This document shows, piece after piece, positions 35,066-44,369 of a stretch of DNA of 64,000 nt. The translations under genes were made by a program, and so were the position numbers. Within the stretch, counting starts at the first letter, position 1, and each line of letters starts with the position of its first letter. Below the pieces are notes generated by a model, which ran no database searches, had not been told where the DNA came from, and saw only the letters and a list, made by a program, of their open reading frames with translations. Source of the stretch: UBA4582 sp964228885 (lineage in GTDB: Bacteria; Pseudomonadota; Gammaproteobacteria; Pseudomonadales; Azotimanducaceae); NCBI GenBank assembly GCA_964228885.1, contig CAXRCG010000081.1:10212-74211 (forward strand). The letters are read 5' to 3'.

Positions 35066-35974
35066 TTAGAGATGCGTAGCCTGAATTTTTTGCTGTATAT
35101 GCTCCCCCGCCGTGATTTTCCCATACTGAGCCGGATGTTCATCGTCGATGCAACTTTTCAGCACTTCAACCGGCGTCTCGGAATCGGGATCAACAAACAT
35201 CGCTATTGAAGACCTCGATTGTTCACCTGTACGAGGTTGCACCCTGTGAAGGGTTGACTTAAATCGCCCATTTGTCCATCGCTCCATCAAGTCACCGGTG
35301 TTGACAACTATTGTGTTATCCACAGGGTCAGCATCGACCCATTCGCCTCCGTCTAGCACCTGTAATCCAGCGACGCCACTCTGAAACAATAGCGTGATCA
35401 TGCCATAGTCAGTATGCGCACCAGCACCCAATTGACCTTCAGCGATAACAGAAGCATCGGTCGGCGGGTAATGCAGCAAACGCAAACTTACATTTTCACC
35501 ATTGTGGTATCTCACGAAAAATTCAGATTCAGTTCCCAGTATTTTTGCAAGCACCCGCTGAACCTTGTATGCACTGGACAGACAATCAGCATAAAAGCGG
35601 GTCATCTTGTCTCTGAAGAAGTCACTTGGCCAACGTTCATCCGCGGGATCATGGTGTTGCAGATTCCGCATGGTGAATGTCTCTTTCACATCAGCGGGTT
35701 TTGTTGGGTCAAGGTATTCAACGCCTAGCCCCTGATAACCAAAATTCTCTTCGGCACTTCGATACAAAGATTTTTGTTTTATTTCCTTGCTTTGATTAAA
35801 AAAGGCTTCACTCAGCGTGAATATTTCCGCTAATTGCTCACGCGTAACATCGAGATTACTGATCGACATGAACCCCAACGTGGTAAGTGCACGCTCCATG
35901 TCTCGCGCGATCATTCTGATAGTCTCTGGTTCAGCTTCGTTATAGTCTGCGAAATCAATAATCGGCAGCTTCAT
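35066..35974 (-). CDS. Isopenicillin-N-synthase-family 2OG-Fe(II) oxygenase
   Basis: A 302-residue non-haem iron oxygenase of the isopenicillin N synthase/plant-type family. The amino DIOX_N part is PIIDFADY...GFMSISNLDV; the jelly-roll core has H187-T-D189 in AGAHTDYGMITLL, the distal His in STLHRVQP and R-S-S (2-oxoglutarate-binding pattern RxS) in QSRSSIAMF. GGAAGG lies before the ATG. It is the last gene, 26 bp after puuD, of the unit xdhA-xdhB-xdhC-uraD-uraH-guaD-puuD, so a purine-related reaction is likely. The substrate is not known to me. Confidence 0.87.
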   Translation of the reverse strand: MKLPIIDFADYNEAEPETIRMIARDMERALTTLGFMSISNLDVTREQLAEIFTLSEAFFNQSKEIKQKSLYRSAEENFGYQGLGVEYLDPTKPADVKETFTMRNLQHHDPADERWPSDFFRDKMTRFYADCLSSAYKVQRVLAKILGTESEFFVRYHNGENVSLRLLHYPPTDASVIAEGQLGAGAHTDYGMITLLFQSGVAGLQVLDGGEWVDADPVDNTIVVNTGDLMERWTNGRFKSTLHRVQPRTGEQSRSSIAMFVDPDSETPVEVLKSCIDDEHPAQYGKITAGEHIQQKIQATHL

Positions 35975-36000
35975 CTCTCACCTTCCAATAGGCTCTTTTT

Positions 36001-37227
36001 TTAAGGCGATACGTTATCCAACCAGTTTAGCAGATCCTTCCGCTCGACCTCTGTCATGCCTGTCACATTGCCGAGTGGCATGTAATTGGTAGCGACCGCG
36101 GTTCTTATTCTGGCAGCACTGCCCACAACATTGGCTAGCTCATCCATCAGCACGCCCGCTGGAGGCGCTGCAAAACCGGCAAATGTGGGTGTCGCCCCGT
36201 GACAAACAACGCAGTGCTGCGCCAGTATATAAGTTGCCCGCTGATCGTCCACAGCAGCCAGAGGCACGCTCTCAACTCTTGTGCTATCACCAATGTTGGG
36301 GACGTCGATTTTCGCCGGGAATTTGTCATAGCCCAAATAAACGGCAGCGACCAGAAAAGCAATAAACGTTTGCACCAAGATCGAGGGTTTAATAATGCCT
36401 CGATGTCTAAGGTTAAAAAAATGTCGCGCATACGCCATCAATGCCATCACGTAGGCAAGCACAAGCCAGTTGTACTCATGGCCGTACAAGAAGGGATAGT
36501 GATTACTGATCATGCAAAACAACACAGGTAGGGTGAAGTAGTTGTTATGGGTTGAGCGTAACTTCGCGAAGGCAGCCAGATTAGCATCGGGCTCCAAACC
36601 CTTCTCGACCGCCGCGACGAAGGATTTTTGTGCAGGAATGATGCCGAGAAACACATTGCCGGCCATGATTGTCCCCATCACGGCACCGACATGTAAATAC
36701 GCCGCACGATCAGAAAACAACTTCGTCGCCAGCCACGCGAGGAAGGTGAGATAAATCACGATGACAAAGGCAAACAACAAGGGTTGGTGTTTCAGCGGAG
36801 AGCGAACCGCTAGCTCATAGAAGGCCAGACCTAACACAAGGAAGCCAACGCTGGCGCTAATTGCGAGGCCAGGATCAGATATCCAGTTGCCTGGACCAAC
36901 GAGGTACGATTGCGCCTGTATGTAATAAACCGCCACCATCAGAAGCGTGCCGCTTAACCAGGTTGAATAGGCCTCCCATTTAGACCAGTGCAGCGTTGCG
37001 GGCCACGCTGGCGGCGCAAGTGCGTACTTGTTGAACTCATAAATACCACCACCGTGAATCGACCAGTTGTCGCCCTTGATACCTTTATCTTTCTTCCATT
37101 TGGGTGGCTCCTGAAGGCTGTTATCCAACCAAATAAAATGCAGAGAAGCGCCAATCCAGGCAATACCGGTTATCAGGTGAATCCAGCGGACAATCAAGCT
37201 AAACCAGTCTGTGATATAAGCTTCCAT
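36001..37227 (-). CDS. puuD: Membrane urate oxidase with cytochrome c domain, PuuD type
   Basis: Oxidises urate to 5-hydroxyisourate at the inner membrane and passes electrons to a cytochrome c domain rather than to oxygen directly. The 408-residue protein has about eight hydrophobic helices (WIHLITGIAWIGASLHFIWLDN at the start, GAVMGTIMAGNVFLGIIP, RSTHNNYFTLPVLFCMISNHYP) and a soluble end with haem site CVVCH and distal Met in YMPLGNVTGM. ATG at 37227, or a TTG two codons earlier which overlaps the guaD stop, begins it. Neighbours encode the enzymes before (Xdh) and after (UraH, UraD) this step. Confidence 0.93.
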   Translation of the reverse strand: MEAYITDWFSLIVRWIHLITGIAWIGASLHFIWLDNSLQEPPKWKKDKGIKGDNWSIHGGGIYEFNKYALAPPAWPATLHWSKWEAYSTWLSGTLLMVAVYYIQAQSYLVGPGNWISDPGLAISASVGFLVLGLAFYELAVRSPLKHQPLLFAFVIVIYLTFLAWLATKLFSDRAAYLHVGAVMGTIMAGNVFLGIIPAQKSFVAAVEKGLEPDANLAAFAKLRSTHNNYFTLPVLFCMISNHYPFLYGHEYNWLVLAYVMALMAYARHFFNLRHRGIIKPSILVQTFIAFLVAAVYLGYDKFPAKIDVPNIGDSTRVESVPLAAVDDQRATYILAQHCVVCHGATPTFAGFAAPPAGVLMDELANVVGSAARIRTAVATNYMPLGNVTGMTEVERKDLLNWLDNVSP

Positions 37228-37229
37228 GA

Positions 37230-38549
37230 TCAATTATTTTCGCCTTTGTCATATTGTTGTACGCCATGGCAATAGGTTCGCGCGACCGAACGGTCGTCTC
37301 CCATCATCATATAAACAAACAGCTCTTCATCGAGCTCGCGACACTGCGTTATTCTTCGCGCCATCATGGGCGTGGGTTTGTTATCTAACACAACAATATC
37401 CGCTTCTTTGCCCCGTTCAAAATTACCTATGCAATGATCGAGGTGGGTCGCCTTCGCGTTCCCAAATGTCATCATGTAGAACGCTTCAAGCGGGTGTAAT
37501 GAATACCCTTGCATTTGGCAAACCTTATAGGCTTCACCCAAGGTTGTGAGCATTGAAAGACTTGTGCCACCACCAACATCTGTTGCAATCGATACAGGCA
37601 CACCCGCATCTTTCAATTTTTCCAACGGCATCAGACCACTACCCAAAAACAAATTGGAGGTTGGACAAAAAGCCACCCTCCCGCCATTGCCAGCAAGCCG
37701 TTGAATTTCATCATCACTCAAATGTATACAGTGGCCAAAAATAGACCTCTCGGTATTGAGTCCGTATTGCTCATAGGAATCAAGATAATCGGCGGTATGC
37801 GGATGCACGGTTTTCAACCAGCGAATCTCTTCCAAATTCTCTGACATATGCGTTTGCATCCACACATCGGGAAACTCTTTCAGTAACTGACCGGCTAGGG
37901 TTAATTGCTCAACACTGCTGGTACCAGAAAATCTCGGGGTAACCGCATAACCAAGTCGTCCCTTGCCATGCCACTCATTAATCAGGTCAACGCTGTCTTG
38001 GTATCCCGACGCTGCCGTGTCCTGAAGTTCAGGTAAGGCATTCTGATCCATCAATATTTTACCAGCAACTAATCTCATATCTTTCGCTAACGCAGCGTCA
38101 AACAATGCCTCGGTAGATTGTTTATAACTGGTTGTGTAGACAAATGATGTCGTCGTACCGACAGACAATGTGTAATCAAGAAAGTCGTTCGCTGAGGCTT
38201 CTGCAAAAGATCTTTCAGCGTAACGGGATTCCGCTGGAAAAGTATAGTCATTCAACCAATCCAGCAATTGTGTCCCGTAAGATCCGATAACATCTATTTG
38301 CGGCGAGTGAACGTGCGTATCGATAAACCCCGGAAGAATGAGTTGGTTCGGAAGCCATTCACATTGCGCCAAGTCAAAACCGGCACCTGCCAAAGACCTG
38401 GCATCATCACAGAGATGAATCTTTCCGTCTTCGACAACCAACACACCGTCTTCAAAGTGAACAAGATTTTCCGAGCTTAACCCGGGGTCCCCTAAAAAGT
38501 GTGCTATTCGCCCCCGCAGTGCAAAGGTGTTCTCTCGATCGCCAGCCAT
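37230..38549 (-). CDS. guaD: Guanine deaminase
   Basis: Deaminates guanine to xanthine. The 439-residue Zn amidohydrolase has PGFIDTHVHSPQID (Zn ligands, about residues 74-87), VTPRFSGTSS, MQTHMSENLEEI, GHCIHLSDDE, FCPTSNLFLGSGL and IATDVGGGTSLS, all typical of GuaD. It ends with the expected GKEADIVVLD. The ATG at 38549 overlaps the uraH stop (TGATG). Xanthine made here goes to XdhABC, encoded upstream in the same unit. Confidence 0.95.
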   Translation of the reverse strand: MAGDRENTFALRGRIAHFLGDPGLSSENLVHFEDGVLVVEDGKIHLCDDARSLAGAGFDLAQCEWLPNQLILPGFIDTHVHSPQIDVIGSYGTQLLDWLNDYTFPAESRYAERSFAEASANDFLDYTLSVGTTTSFVYTTSYKQSTEALFDAALAKDMRLVAGKILMDQNALPELQDTAASGYQDSVDLINEWHGKGRLGYAVTPRFSGTSSVEQLTLAGQLLKEFPDVWMQTHMSENLEEIRWLKTVHPHTADYLDSYEQYGLNTERSIFGHCIHLSDDEIQRLAGNGGRVAFCPTSNLFLGSGLMPLEKLKDAGVPVSIATDVGGGTSLSMLTTLGEAYKVCQMQGYSLHPLEAFYMMTFGNAKATHLDHCIGNFERGKEADIVVLDNKPTPMMARRITQCRELDEELFVYMMMGDDRSVARTYCHGVQQYDKGENN

Positions 38550-38884
38550 CAACTGCCCCGATACGTCGAATAACCAAAGGGGTTGAGGAGCAAGGGCACG
38601 TGGTAATGTTCCGTTTCATCGAGCACAACAAACGCTATTTGAATATCTGAATAGAAACTCTTCTCATCCATGCCGGAGAAATAGGCAGCCACATCAAACT
38701 CCAATCGATAGTGACCAATGCTTGGTTTTAACGTTTCGCTCCACGCCGCGACGCGTCCATCAGCGTTCGTGCACCCAATGGCCATCGGCGCTTCGTTTCC
38801 GGATTTAAACAATTTCACTGATACCCCTTCCGCTGGCCTACCGCGGCTGGTATCAAGGATATGCGTTGTAATCATAGGTCTCAT
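38549..38884 (-). CDS. uraH: 5-Hydroxyisourate hydrolase
   Basis: Transthyretin-like enzyme that hydrolyses 5-hydroxyisourate to OHCU. The 111-residue sequence opens with ITTHILDTSRGRPAEGVSVKLF and ends with the family signature tetrapeptide YRGS; the active-site His and Arg are in THILDT and in the NPFGYSTYRGS region. No signal peptide, so it is cytosolic here. AAAGGGAT lies before the ATG. It overlaps guaD by one base and follows uraD by 33 bp. Confidence 0.95.
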   Translation of the reverse strand: MRPMITTHILDTSRGRPAEGVSVKLFKSGNEAPMAIGCTNADGRVAAWSETLKPSIGHYRLEFDVAAYFSGMDEKSFYSDIQIAFVVLDETEHYHVPLLLNPFGYSTYRGS

Positions 38885-38917
38885 TTTTATCCCTTTAGCG
38901 ATTCTATCGTCGGCTAT

Positions 38918-39427
38918 TTATTGACGCAGCAATTTCGCAATTCGGAGCAGCGTAATCTCACCTTGCTCCCGTGCTGCATTTTCGATTTCCTGTTCACGGG
39001 TATTGCCAATTCTACCTTTAAGTAAACCGAGCATTTCCAACGCAGATTTACCCGTCGCACAAACGATAAAGATAAATCCGTGAACCGCTAGATATTGCTG
39101 GTTCAATTCAGCCAACTCTGTCAGAGTGATTTCATCAGCATCGATGATCTGTCCTTGTTCACGATTGGCGCTTACAGCGTATTTATTTCTCAGGGCATCC
39201 ACATCGCCTATCTGAGGATGTCCGCCGAACGCTTCAAGCTTCTCAGGTTCAGACGCCAGTCGCCAGCAATCACTGGCTGTGGCGTAGATTGCTTCCTCGG
39301 AAACATAAGGCCTTGCGCGATTCATGTCTGAGGCCCACCGCTCGCACTGACAACAGGATAAAAAAGCGGCGCGAGCTTCATCGTTACTCATCGCATTGAG
39401 CGTCGATAAGCCAGACGAACCGCTCAA
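38918..39427 (-). CDS. uraD: OHCU decarboxylase
   Basis: Decarboxylates 2-oxo-4-hydroxy-4-carboxy-5-ureidoimidazoline to (S)-allantoin. The 169-residue helical protein has LSTLNAMSNDEARAAFLSCC, RWASDM, the AFGGHPQIGD catalytic segment (His and following GD) and FIFIVCATGKSA. I place the start at TTG 39427, which overlaps the xdhC stop (TTGA), has AAGGA upstream and gives normal length; the longer frame to 39490 lies inside xdhC and is not family sequence. Confidence 0.93.
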   Translation of the reverse strand: MSGSSGLSTLNAMSNDEARAAFLSCCQCERWASDMNRARPYVSEEAIYATASDCWRLASEPEKLEAFGGHPQIGDVDALRNKYAVSANREQGQIIDADEITLTELAELNQQYLAVHGFIFIVCATGKSALEMLGLLKGRIGNTREQEIENAAREQGEITLLRIAKLLRQ

Positions 39428-40287
39428 CGTTGCTTTCCTTCGGCATTGGCCGGGACCCCTTGCTGGATCACATGTTTGATGTCTCTCCAACTTAGACCTC
39501 TTTTTGCCAACCGGTCTTTTGCCTCTGGCAGCGATAACAATTGTGCAGCAATTGAAACCGCGACTTCCATTGGCAGTTTTCCATTGAGCCTCAAATCACC
39601 AATAGGGCAGTGAACCCTTGCAATCGCCTTTTCATCAAAGCCGTCATGTTTCAATCTTTTTTTGAACCTAGCCGCTTTCGTCTCAGAGCCTATAAGCCCG
39701 AGAAACTGGCAGTTTCCCTCGTCGAGCAACGCGCGGGTCAGCGCGTAGTCGAGCGTGTGATCATGAGTAATAATCACAACATATGCGTCAGGTTCAATCT
39801 GTTCCAAATATTCAACCGGGTTTTCAATCACAACCGGCTTAACACTCGGCGCGCAAGTCTTTGGAAAAAGTGACTCGCGACTATCAACCCAAGTGACATG
39901 CATATCGAGGCCAGAGACAATATCGACCAGCGAGTTCGCGACGTGACCGGCACCAAAAATCACAAGATTCATCGCTGCCCGAGGAAACACTTCAAACAAG
40001 ACGGTCATGCTTCCGCCGCAACACTGACTTGCTTCGGCCGCTAGAGGAAAATGATGAACCTGCTGAATTTGTTTTTTTTGAGCCAACAATTCACGCGCTC
40101 TCTGAAGCGCCAAATATTCAAGTTTTCCGCCGCCGATAGTATCGAACGCCTGCTCATCCGTCACAACCATCTTGCTCCCTCCTTCTCGCGGAGTTGAACC
40201 CGTGGCACCCACAACAGTCACGAGAGTAAACGCCTCGGCACGCTCATGACACTTGGCCAATGCTTGTTGCCAGCTATGTTTTAGCAT
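39424..40287 (-). CDS. xdhC: Xanthine dehydrogenase accessory protein XdhC
   Basis: Binds molybdenum cofactor, helps its sulfuration and inserts it into xanthine dehydrogenase. The 287-residue protein has VGATGSTPREGGSKMVV, TIGGGKLEYLAL, the CCGG motif (about residues 88-91) that ligates Moco, a Rossmann part (LVIFGAGHVANSL) and EVAVSIAAQLL. Its ATG has AGGAG upstream and overlaps the end of xdhB by 14 bp. Confidence 0.94.
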   Translation of the reverse strand: MLKHSWQQALAKCHERAEAFTLVTVVGATGSTPREGGSKMVVTDEQAFDTIGGGKLEYLALQRARELLAQKKQIQQVHHFPLAAEASQCCGGSMTVLFEVFPRAAMNLVIFGAGHVANSLVDIVSGLDMHVTWVDSRESLFPKTCAPSVKPVVIENPVEYLEQIEPDAYVVIITHDHTLDYALTRALLDEGNCQFLGLIGSETKAARFKKRLKHDGFDEKAIARVHCPIGDLRLNGKLPMEVAVSIAAQLLSLPEAKDRLAKRGLSWRDIKHVIQQGVPANAEGKQR

Positions 40288-42631
40288 TTTCTTCTCCTAG
40301 CGAGAGAGCATATTCAGCGCCCTGCGCATTTTGAATCTCACGAATGCAACGATAAACCTCTTCGCTCGTCGCTGGGGCATTCATCGTTGGGCTGAGCTTG
40401 TAGTCAGCAATACTTGCGCAAGCATCTCTTAATGCACACCAGGCAGAAATACCTAACATCAATGGCGGTTCACCGACTGCCTTCGAGCGATAAATTGTGT
40501 CTTCAGTGTTCGCTTCATCATAGAGCGACACGTTGAATACTGGCGGTACATCATAAGCCGTGGGGATTTTGTAATTTGCCGGGCTATTTGATATCAAGTG
40601 CCCCTGCTCGTCCCACTTCAATTCTTCCGTGGTTAACCATCCCATACCCTGAATATACCCTCCCTCAATTTGCCCGATATCTAGGGCCGGGTTGAGGGAT
40701 TCACCAACATCATGGAGTATGTCAACCTGCATGATTCGATATTCACCGGTCCTGATATCAACAATCACTTCGGTGGCCGCTGCACCATTGGCAAAATAGA
40801 AGAACGGCTGACCAGACTGGGTACCAAAGTCGAACGAAATTTTCGGCGTTTTATAGAACCCGGCTGCGGACAATTGGACTCTGGACATATAAGCGAGCTT
40901 CACAATTTCAGCAAAGGCATAGTGCTCAGCGTTCACCTTGACGATGTCGTCTGAGATTGAAACCTCCGACTGTTCACATCCAAAATGCTCGCTACAAAAT
41001 TTTATTAACCGAAACCTAATTTGGTTAACAGCCTCAAGCACAGCCATACCGTTGAGGTCAGTACCTGAAGATGCAGCCGTAGGAGAGGTATTAGGCACCT
41101 TGTCTGTACGCGTTGCAGACACCTGAATTCGGTCAAGAGAAACGCCCATCGCTCTGGCAGCTACCTGCGCCACTTTGGTGTATAGCCCTTGCCCCATCTC
41201 CGTACCACCATGGTTCAAATGAATACTGCCATCGGTATACACGTGCACCAGCGCACCAGCCTGATTCAAGTGATTAGCCGTAAACGAAATCCCGAATTTC
41301 ACCGGCGTGAGCGCAAGGCCTTTTCTAAAATGCTTACCGTTGTTTGCCGCCACCCGGTTATAGCTGACGACATCATCACGTCGTGATCGATAATCAGATG
41401 TATCTTCAAGCTGACCCACTAATCGTCCAAGCACATGCTGTTTAACGATCTGACCATAAGGCGTTCGATCCCTTCCCTTGCGATAAAGATTCTTCTTGCG
41501 AACATCCAGCGGATCTTTACCCGTCTTTCTCGCAATATCTTCAATCATTGCCTCAGCGGCCATCATACCCTTCGGGCCGCCAAATCCTCTGAATGCAGTA
41601 TTTGAGACCGTATTGGTCTTACAGCGAAAGCCTGTAATCGCAACATTTTCGTAGAAATAGCTGTTGTCCGCATGAAACATTGCTCGATCAACAATGCCTT
41701 CAGATAAATCAGGGGAATAACCACACATCGCCGCCAGATCCATCGTCACGCCATGGATAAGCCCATCATCATCAAAGCCCACTTCATATTGATTCCAGAA
41801 ATCATGACGTTTGCCGGTTTGTACCATATCGTCCTGACGAGGCATCCGAAATTTAACCGGCCGCTGATTCCTCCGGGCAAATATTGCTGCTGTACAAGCC
41901 AGCGCCGCAGCCTGCGACTCTTTGCCGCCAAAACCACCGCCCATTCTACGTACTTCAACCTGGACCCGGTTGAACTCTACCGCCAGTACTCTAGCAACCA
42001 GTTTTTGAACTTCGGTCGGATGTTGGGACGAGCTAATAATGTGAACGCCTCGGTCTTCGGTTGGCATACAGTGACATATCTGACCTTCCAGGTAGAAATG
42101 CTCCTGGCCACGTACATATTGCTCTCCCTGAATGCGATGAGGCGCTTGTTCGATCGCTGCTCGGGCGTCACCCTGCACGAAACGTTTCTCTGGCAATACG
42201 AATAAGGTTTTTGTCATCGCATCCTGCGGGGTAATCGTCGCTTCAAGCACTTCGTACTCAATCACCGCAGCGTCAACTGACCGCTTGGCAATCTCTAAAG
42301 AAATCGCGGCGACGGCAAAAATCGGTTGACCTACCAACTCAACAACGCCGTTGGCTAACAAAGGATCGCCATTGTAGACAGCGCCAACGTCACCATCGCC
42401 GGGTATATCCGCGTAAGTAATTACATCAACCACACCGGGGACGCTACGCACCTTATCCAGCGACAATTTTTTGATGCGCGCATGCGCGTGTATAGACTTG
42501 CCCGTGGCCACATGAAGTTGATTCGGCCACTCAGGTAGATCGTCAATATATTCCGCCTGCCCAGTGACATGTTTCACTGCTGATTCGTGTTGCTGATTGA
42601 GACAACTTTCTTGATTGGCGTTAGACTTCAT
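40274..42631 (-). CDS. xdhB: Xanthine dehydrogenase, molybdopterin large subunit
   Basis: Carries the Mo-cofactor and oxidises hypoxanthine to xanthine and then urate. The 785-residue chain starts at SAVKHVTGQAEYIDDLPEWP, then QEHFYLEGQICHCMPTED, RRMGGGFGGKESQAAA, the FRGFGGPKGM Moco region, GGTEMGQGLYTKV and, near the end, KAVGEPPLMLGIS with the catalytic Glu. ATG at 42631 is better placed after GAGAGGT than the GTG at 42637; it overlaps xdhA by 11 bp. Confidence 0.95.
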   Translation of the reverse strand: MKSNANQESCLNQQHESAVKHVTGQAEYIDDLPEWPNQLHVATGKSIHAHARIKKLSLDKVRSVPGVVDVITYADIPGDGDVGAVYNGDPLLANGVVELVGQPIFAVAAISLEIAKRSVDAAVIEYEVLEATITPQDAMTKTLFVLPEKRFVQGDARAAIEQAPHRIQGEQYVRGQEHFYLEGQICHCMPTEDRGVHIISSSQHPTEVQKLVARVLAVEFNRVQVEVRRMGGGFGGKESQAAALACTAAIFARRNQRPVKFRMPRQDDMVQTGKRHDFWNQYEVGFDDDGLIHGVTMDLAAMCGYSPDLSEGIVDRAMFHADNSYFYENVAITGFRCKTNTVSNTAFRGFGGPKGMMAAEAMIEDIARKTGKDPLDVRKKNLYRKGRDRTPYGQIVKQHVLGRLVGQLEDTSDYRSRRDDVVSYNRVAANNGKHFRKGLALTPVKFGISFTANHLNQAGALVHVYTDGSIHLNHGGTEMGQGLYTKVAQVAARAMGVSLDRIQVSATRTDKVPNTSPTAASSGTDLNGMAVLEAVNQIRFRLIKFCSEHFGCEQSEVSISDDIVKVNAEHYAFAEIVKLAYMSRVQLSAAGFYKTPKISFDFGTQSGQPFFYFANGAAATEVIVDIRTGEYRIMQVDILHDVGESLNPALDIGQIEGGYIQGMGWLTTEELKWDEQGHLISNSPANYKIPTAYDVPPVFNVSLYDEANTEDTIYRSKAVGEPPLMLGISAWCALRDACASIADYKLSPTMNAPATSEEVYRCIREIQNAQGAEYALSLGEENAKT

Positions 42632-44180
42632 CGACACCTCTCAAACCAAAATCTTTCAGCTCATCAACCCTCGGCAAAGATTCACCAAGATACTCAAACA
42701 GGGCTCTCGATAACATTTCCGCTGACATTTCCGCCCTGAATGCGGCACTCGCACGAACATCCGTCATCGGTGTCAGGGTTTCAGTTAATAAGCGACATGC
42801 TCGGTTGACCAGGTCCTCAGATAATTTTTCAGCTACTAGGAGTGCTTCGACAATCGGTACTCGAAGAGGAATGGCAGCCATACCGCCAAAAGCAACGCGT
42901 GCATGGATAAGTTGACCCTCATTTCCATCAAAACAAAAAGCACCCATGACTGATGAAATGTCGTCTTCCAGACGTTTCGAATGTTTATAAAAACGATGAA
43001 ATCGGCGTGTTGATTGCGTGGGTATCCTAATCTCCGAGATGTACTGATGTGCCTGCAACCGCGTTTTTCGATAATCCAGATAGAAATCTGACAGCGCGAT
43101 ATGACTCTCAGTCGCAATCGCTTCGGGCGCACATGATCTAATCACGACATCGGCATCCCAAGCTAACAGAACAGGCGGTGTGTCAGCGATCGGAGAAGCC
43201 GTACCAATATTCCCTCCGAGCGTGCCACAGTTTCTGATTTGCCTTGATCCAAGCCTACTTAACAGGTGAACAAATGCCGGTGACAGATCTTTGAACTGTT
43301 GTTCGATATCCGTATAAGTCACCGCCGCACCAATACTCAATTTACCGTCAGCTTCGGTCATAGCCAACAACTCAGGCACCCTCGTGACATCAATCAGATG
43401 TTGATACGTCCGCCACCGCTGTGTAATTTCCAGCGCAAAGTCAGTACACCCGGCAACTATTGCTTTGTTACCCAGACGACCAACCAGTGCATCAAGCGCT
43501 GCAAGCGAACGTGGTCGATAGTAATTAGCCTCACCAGCTGCTTCTGCTTCCGAACTGATAGGATGCGGTGGCCTCAAAATTTCATTTGAGACTTCGTCAT
43601 CAACCGCGTCACCGACAGCGTTAATGTCGCTGCCGGTTAACACACTGACGCCCGCTTCAATAATAGGTCGGTATCCTGTGCAACGGCAAAGATTGCCTGA
43701 AATTGCATCGAGCACCTTCATTCTCGCATCATCTAGCTCAAGTCGCGCTTTGCGCCCGCTCGCCTGCTCAGCCACGGCTGCTAGCGACATAACAAAGCCG
43801 GGCGTACAGAAACCACACTGCGAACCGTGACAATCGACCATCGCGCGTTGAACTGGGTGAAGTTGTTGTTGATTTTCATTCGTTTTCTTTGCGAGCCCTT
43901 CAACGGTCACCAAATGCTTGTTTGCAAGTGACCCGGCGAGACTAATGCAGGCATTTATTGCACGATACTCCAAGACTCCATCATTATTCGCTTCCCCAAT
44001 CATCACGGTGCAAGCACCACAATCACCGGATGCACACCCCTCTTTGGTGCCGACCAAACCCCGCTTGCGCAACATCTTTAATATGGTTGTATCCGGTGCC
44101 GACCTAGTCTCAAGATGATCAGACCCTGCTGAATCAACAATATCCAAGCTGACGGGCTTGTTGTTTAACATGAATTCCAC
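42621..44180 (-). CDS. xdhA: Xanthine dehydrogenase, FeS/FAD small subunit
   Basis: Electron-transfer subunit of 519 residues. Two [2Fe-2S] domains: a plant-ferredoxin type with C-x4-C-x2-C (GCASGDCGACTVM) and a helical one with CHGSQCGFCTPGF and CRCTGYRPI. Then an FAD domain (AIVAGCTDFALEIT, CGTLGGNIGTASPIADTPPVLLA). Electrons from XdhB pass through these to NAD. First gene of the eight-gene catabolic unit that ends at 35066; a divergent TetR gene and palindromes lie just upstream. Confidence 0.95.
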   Translation of the reverse strand: MEFMLNNKPVSLDIVDSAGSDHLETRSAPDTTILKMLRKRGLVGTKEGCASGDCGACTVMIGEANNDGVLEYRAINACISLAGSLANKHLVTVEGLAKKTNENQQQLHPVQRAMVDCHGSQCGFCTPGFVMSLAAVAEQASGRKARLELDDARMKVLDAISGNLCRCTGYRPIIEAGVSVLTGSDINAVGDAVDDEVSNEILRPPHPISSEAEAAGEANYYRPRSLAALDALVGRLGNKAIVAGCTDFALEITQRWRTYQHLIDVTRVPELLAMTEADGKLSIGAAVTYTDIEQQFKDLSPAFVHLLSRLGSRQIRNCGTLGGNIGTASPIADTPPVLLAWDADVVIRSCAPEAIATESHIALSDFYLDYRKTRLQAHQYISEIRIPTQSTRRFHRFYKHSKRLEDDISSVMGAFCFDGNEGQLIHARVAFGGMAAIPLRVPIVEALLVAEKLSEDLVNRACRLLTETLTPMTDVRASAAFRAEMSAEMLSRALFEYLGESLPRVDELKDFGLRGVDEV

Positions 44181-44223
44181 GGGGAATTCCTCATACTAAA
44201 TGAAGACTTTTATATTTATATAA

Positions 44224-44326
44224 TTTACTGTCTATGTCGACAGTTTTATGACACAAGAAGGAATATTTGCATTATTCCGCGTTATTTAAGCATTATTTGC
44301 ACTTTATTAAGAGATACTTTACTGTC
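44224..44326. promoter_or_regulatory. Operator-like repeats between xdhA and tetR
   Basis: The 189-bp A/T-rich region holds ACTGTC-N6-GACAGT (44227-44244), a perfect 6-bp inverted repeat, and a second TTTACTGTCTTAT (44318 onward) that matches the left arm of the first (TTTACTGTCTAT). The first lies near the xdhA side, the second at the place of a possible tetR -10 (TTGCAC at 44297, 17 bases, TACTGT). This layout fits control of both units by the TetR protein. Confidence 0.5.
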
Positions 44327-44369
44327 TTATTAGTCAAAATTAACAATATTGTATCCTTAAACGTCCTCT

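Noticed and set aside
41753..42205. 150-residue plus-strand frame inside xdhB
   Set aside because: Shadow of the strong xdhB frame, with no family resemblance and no SD.
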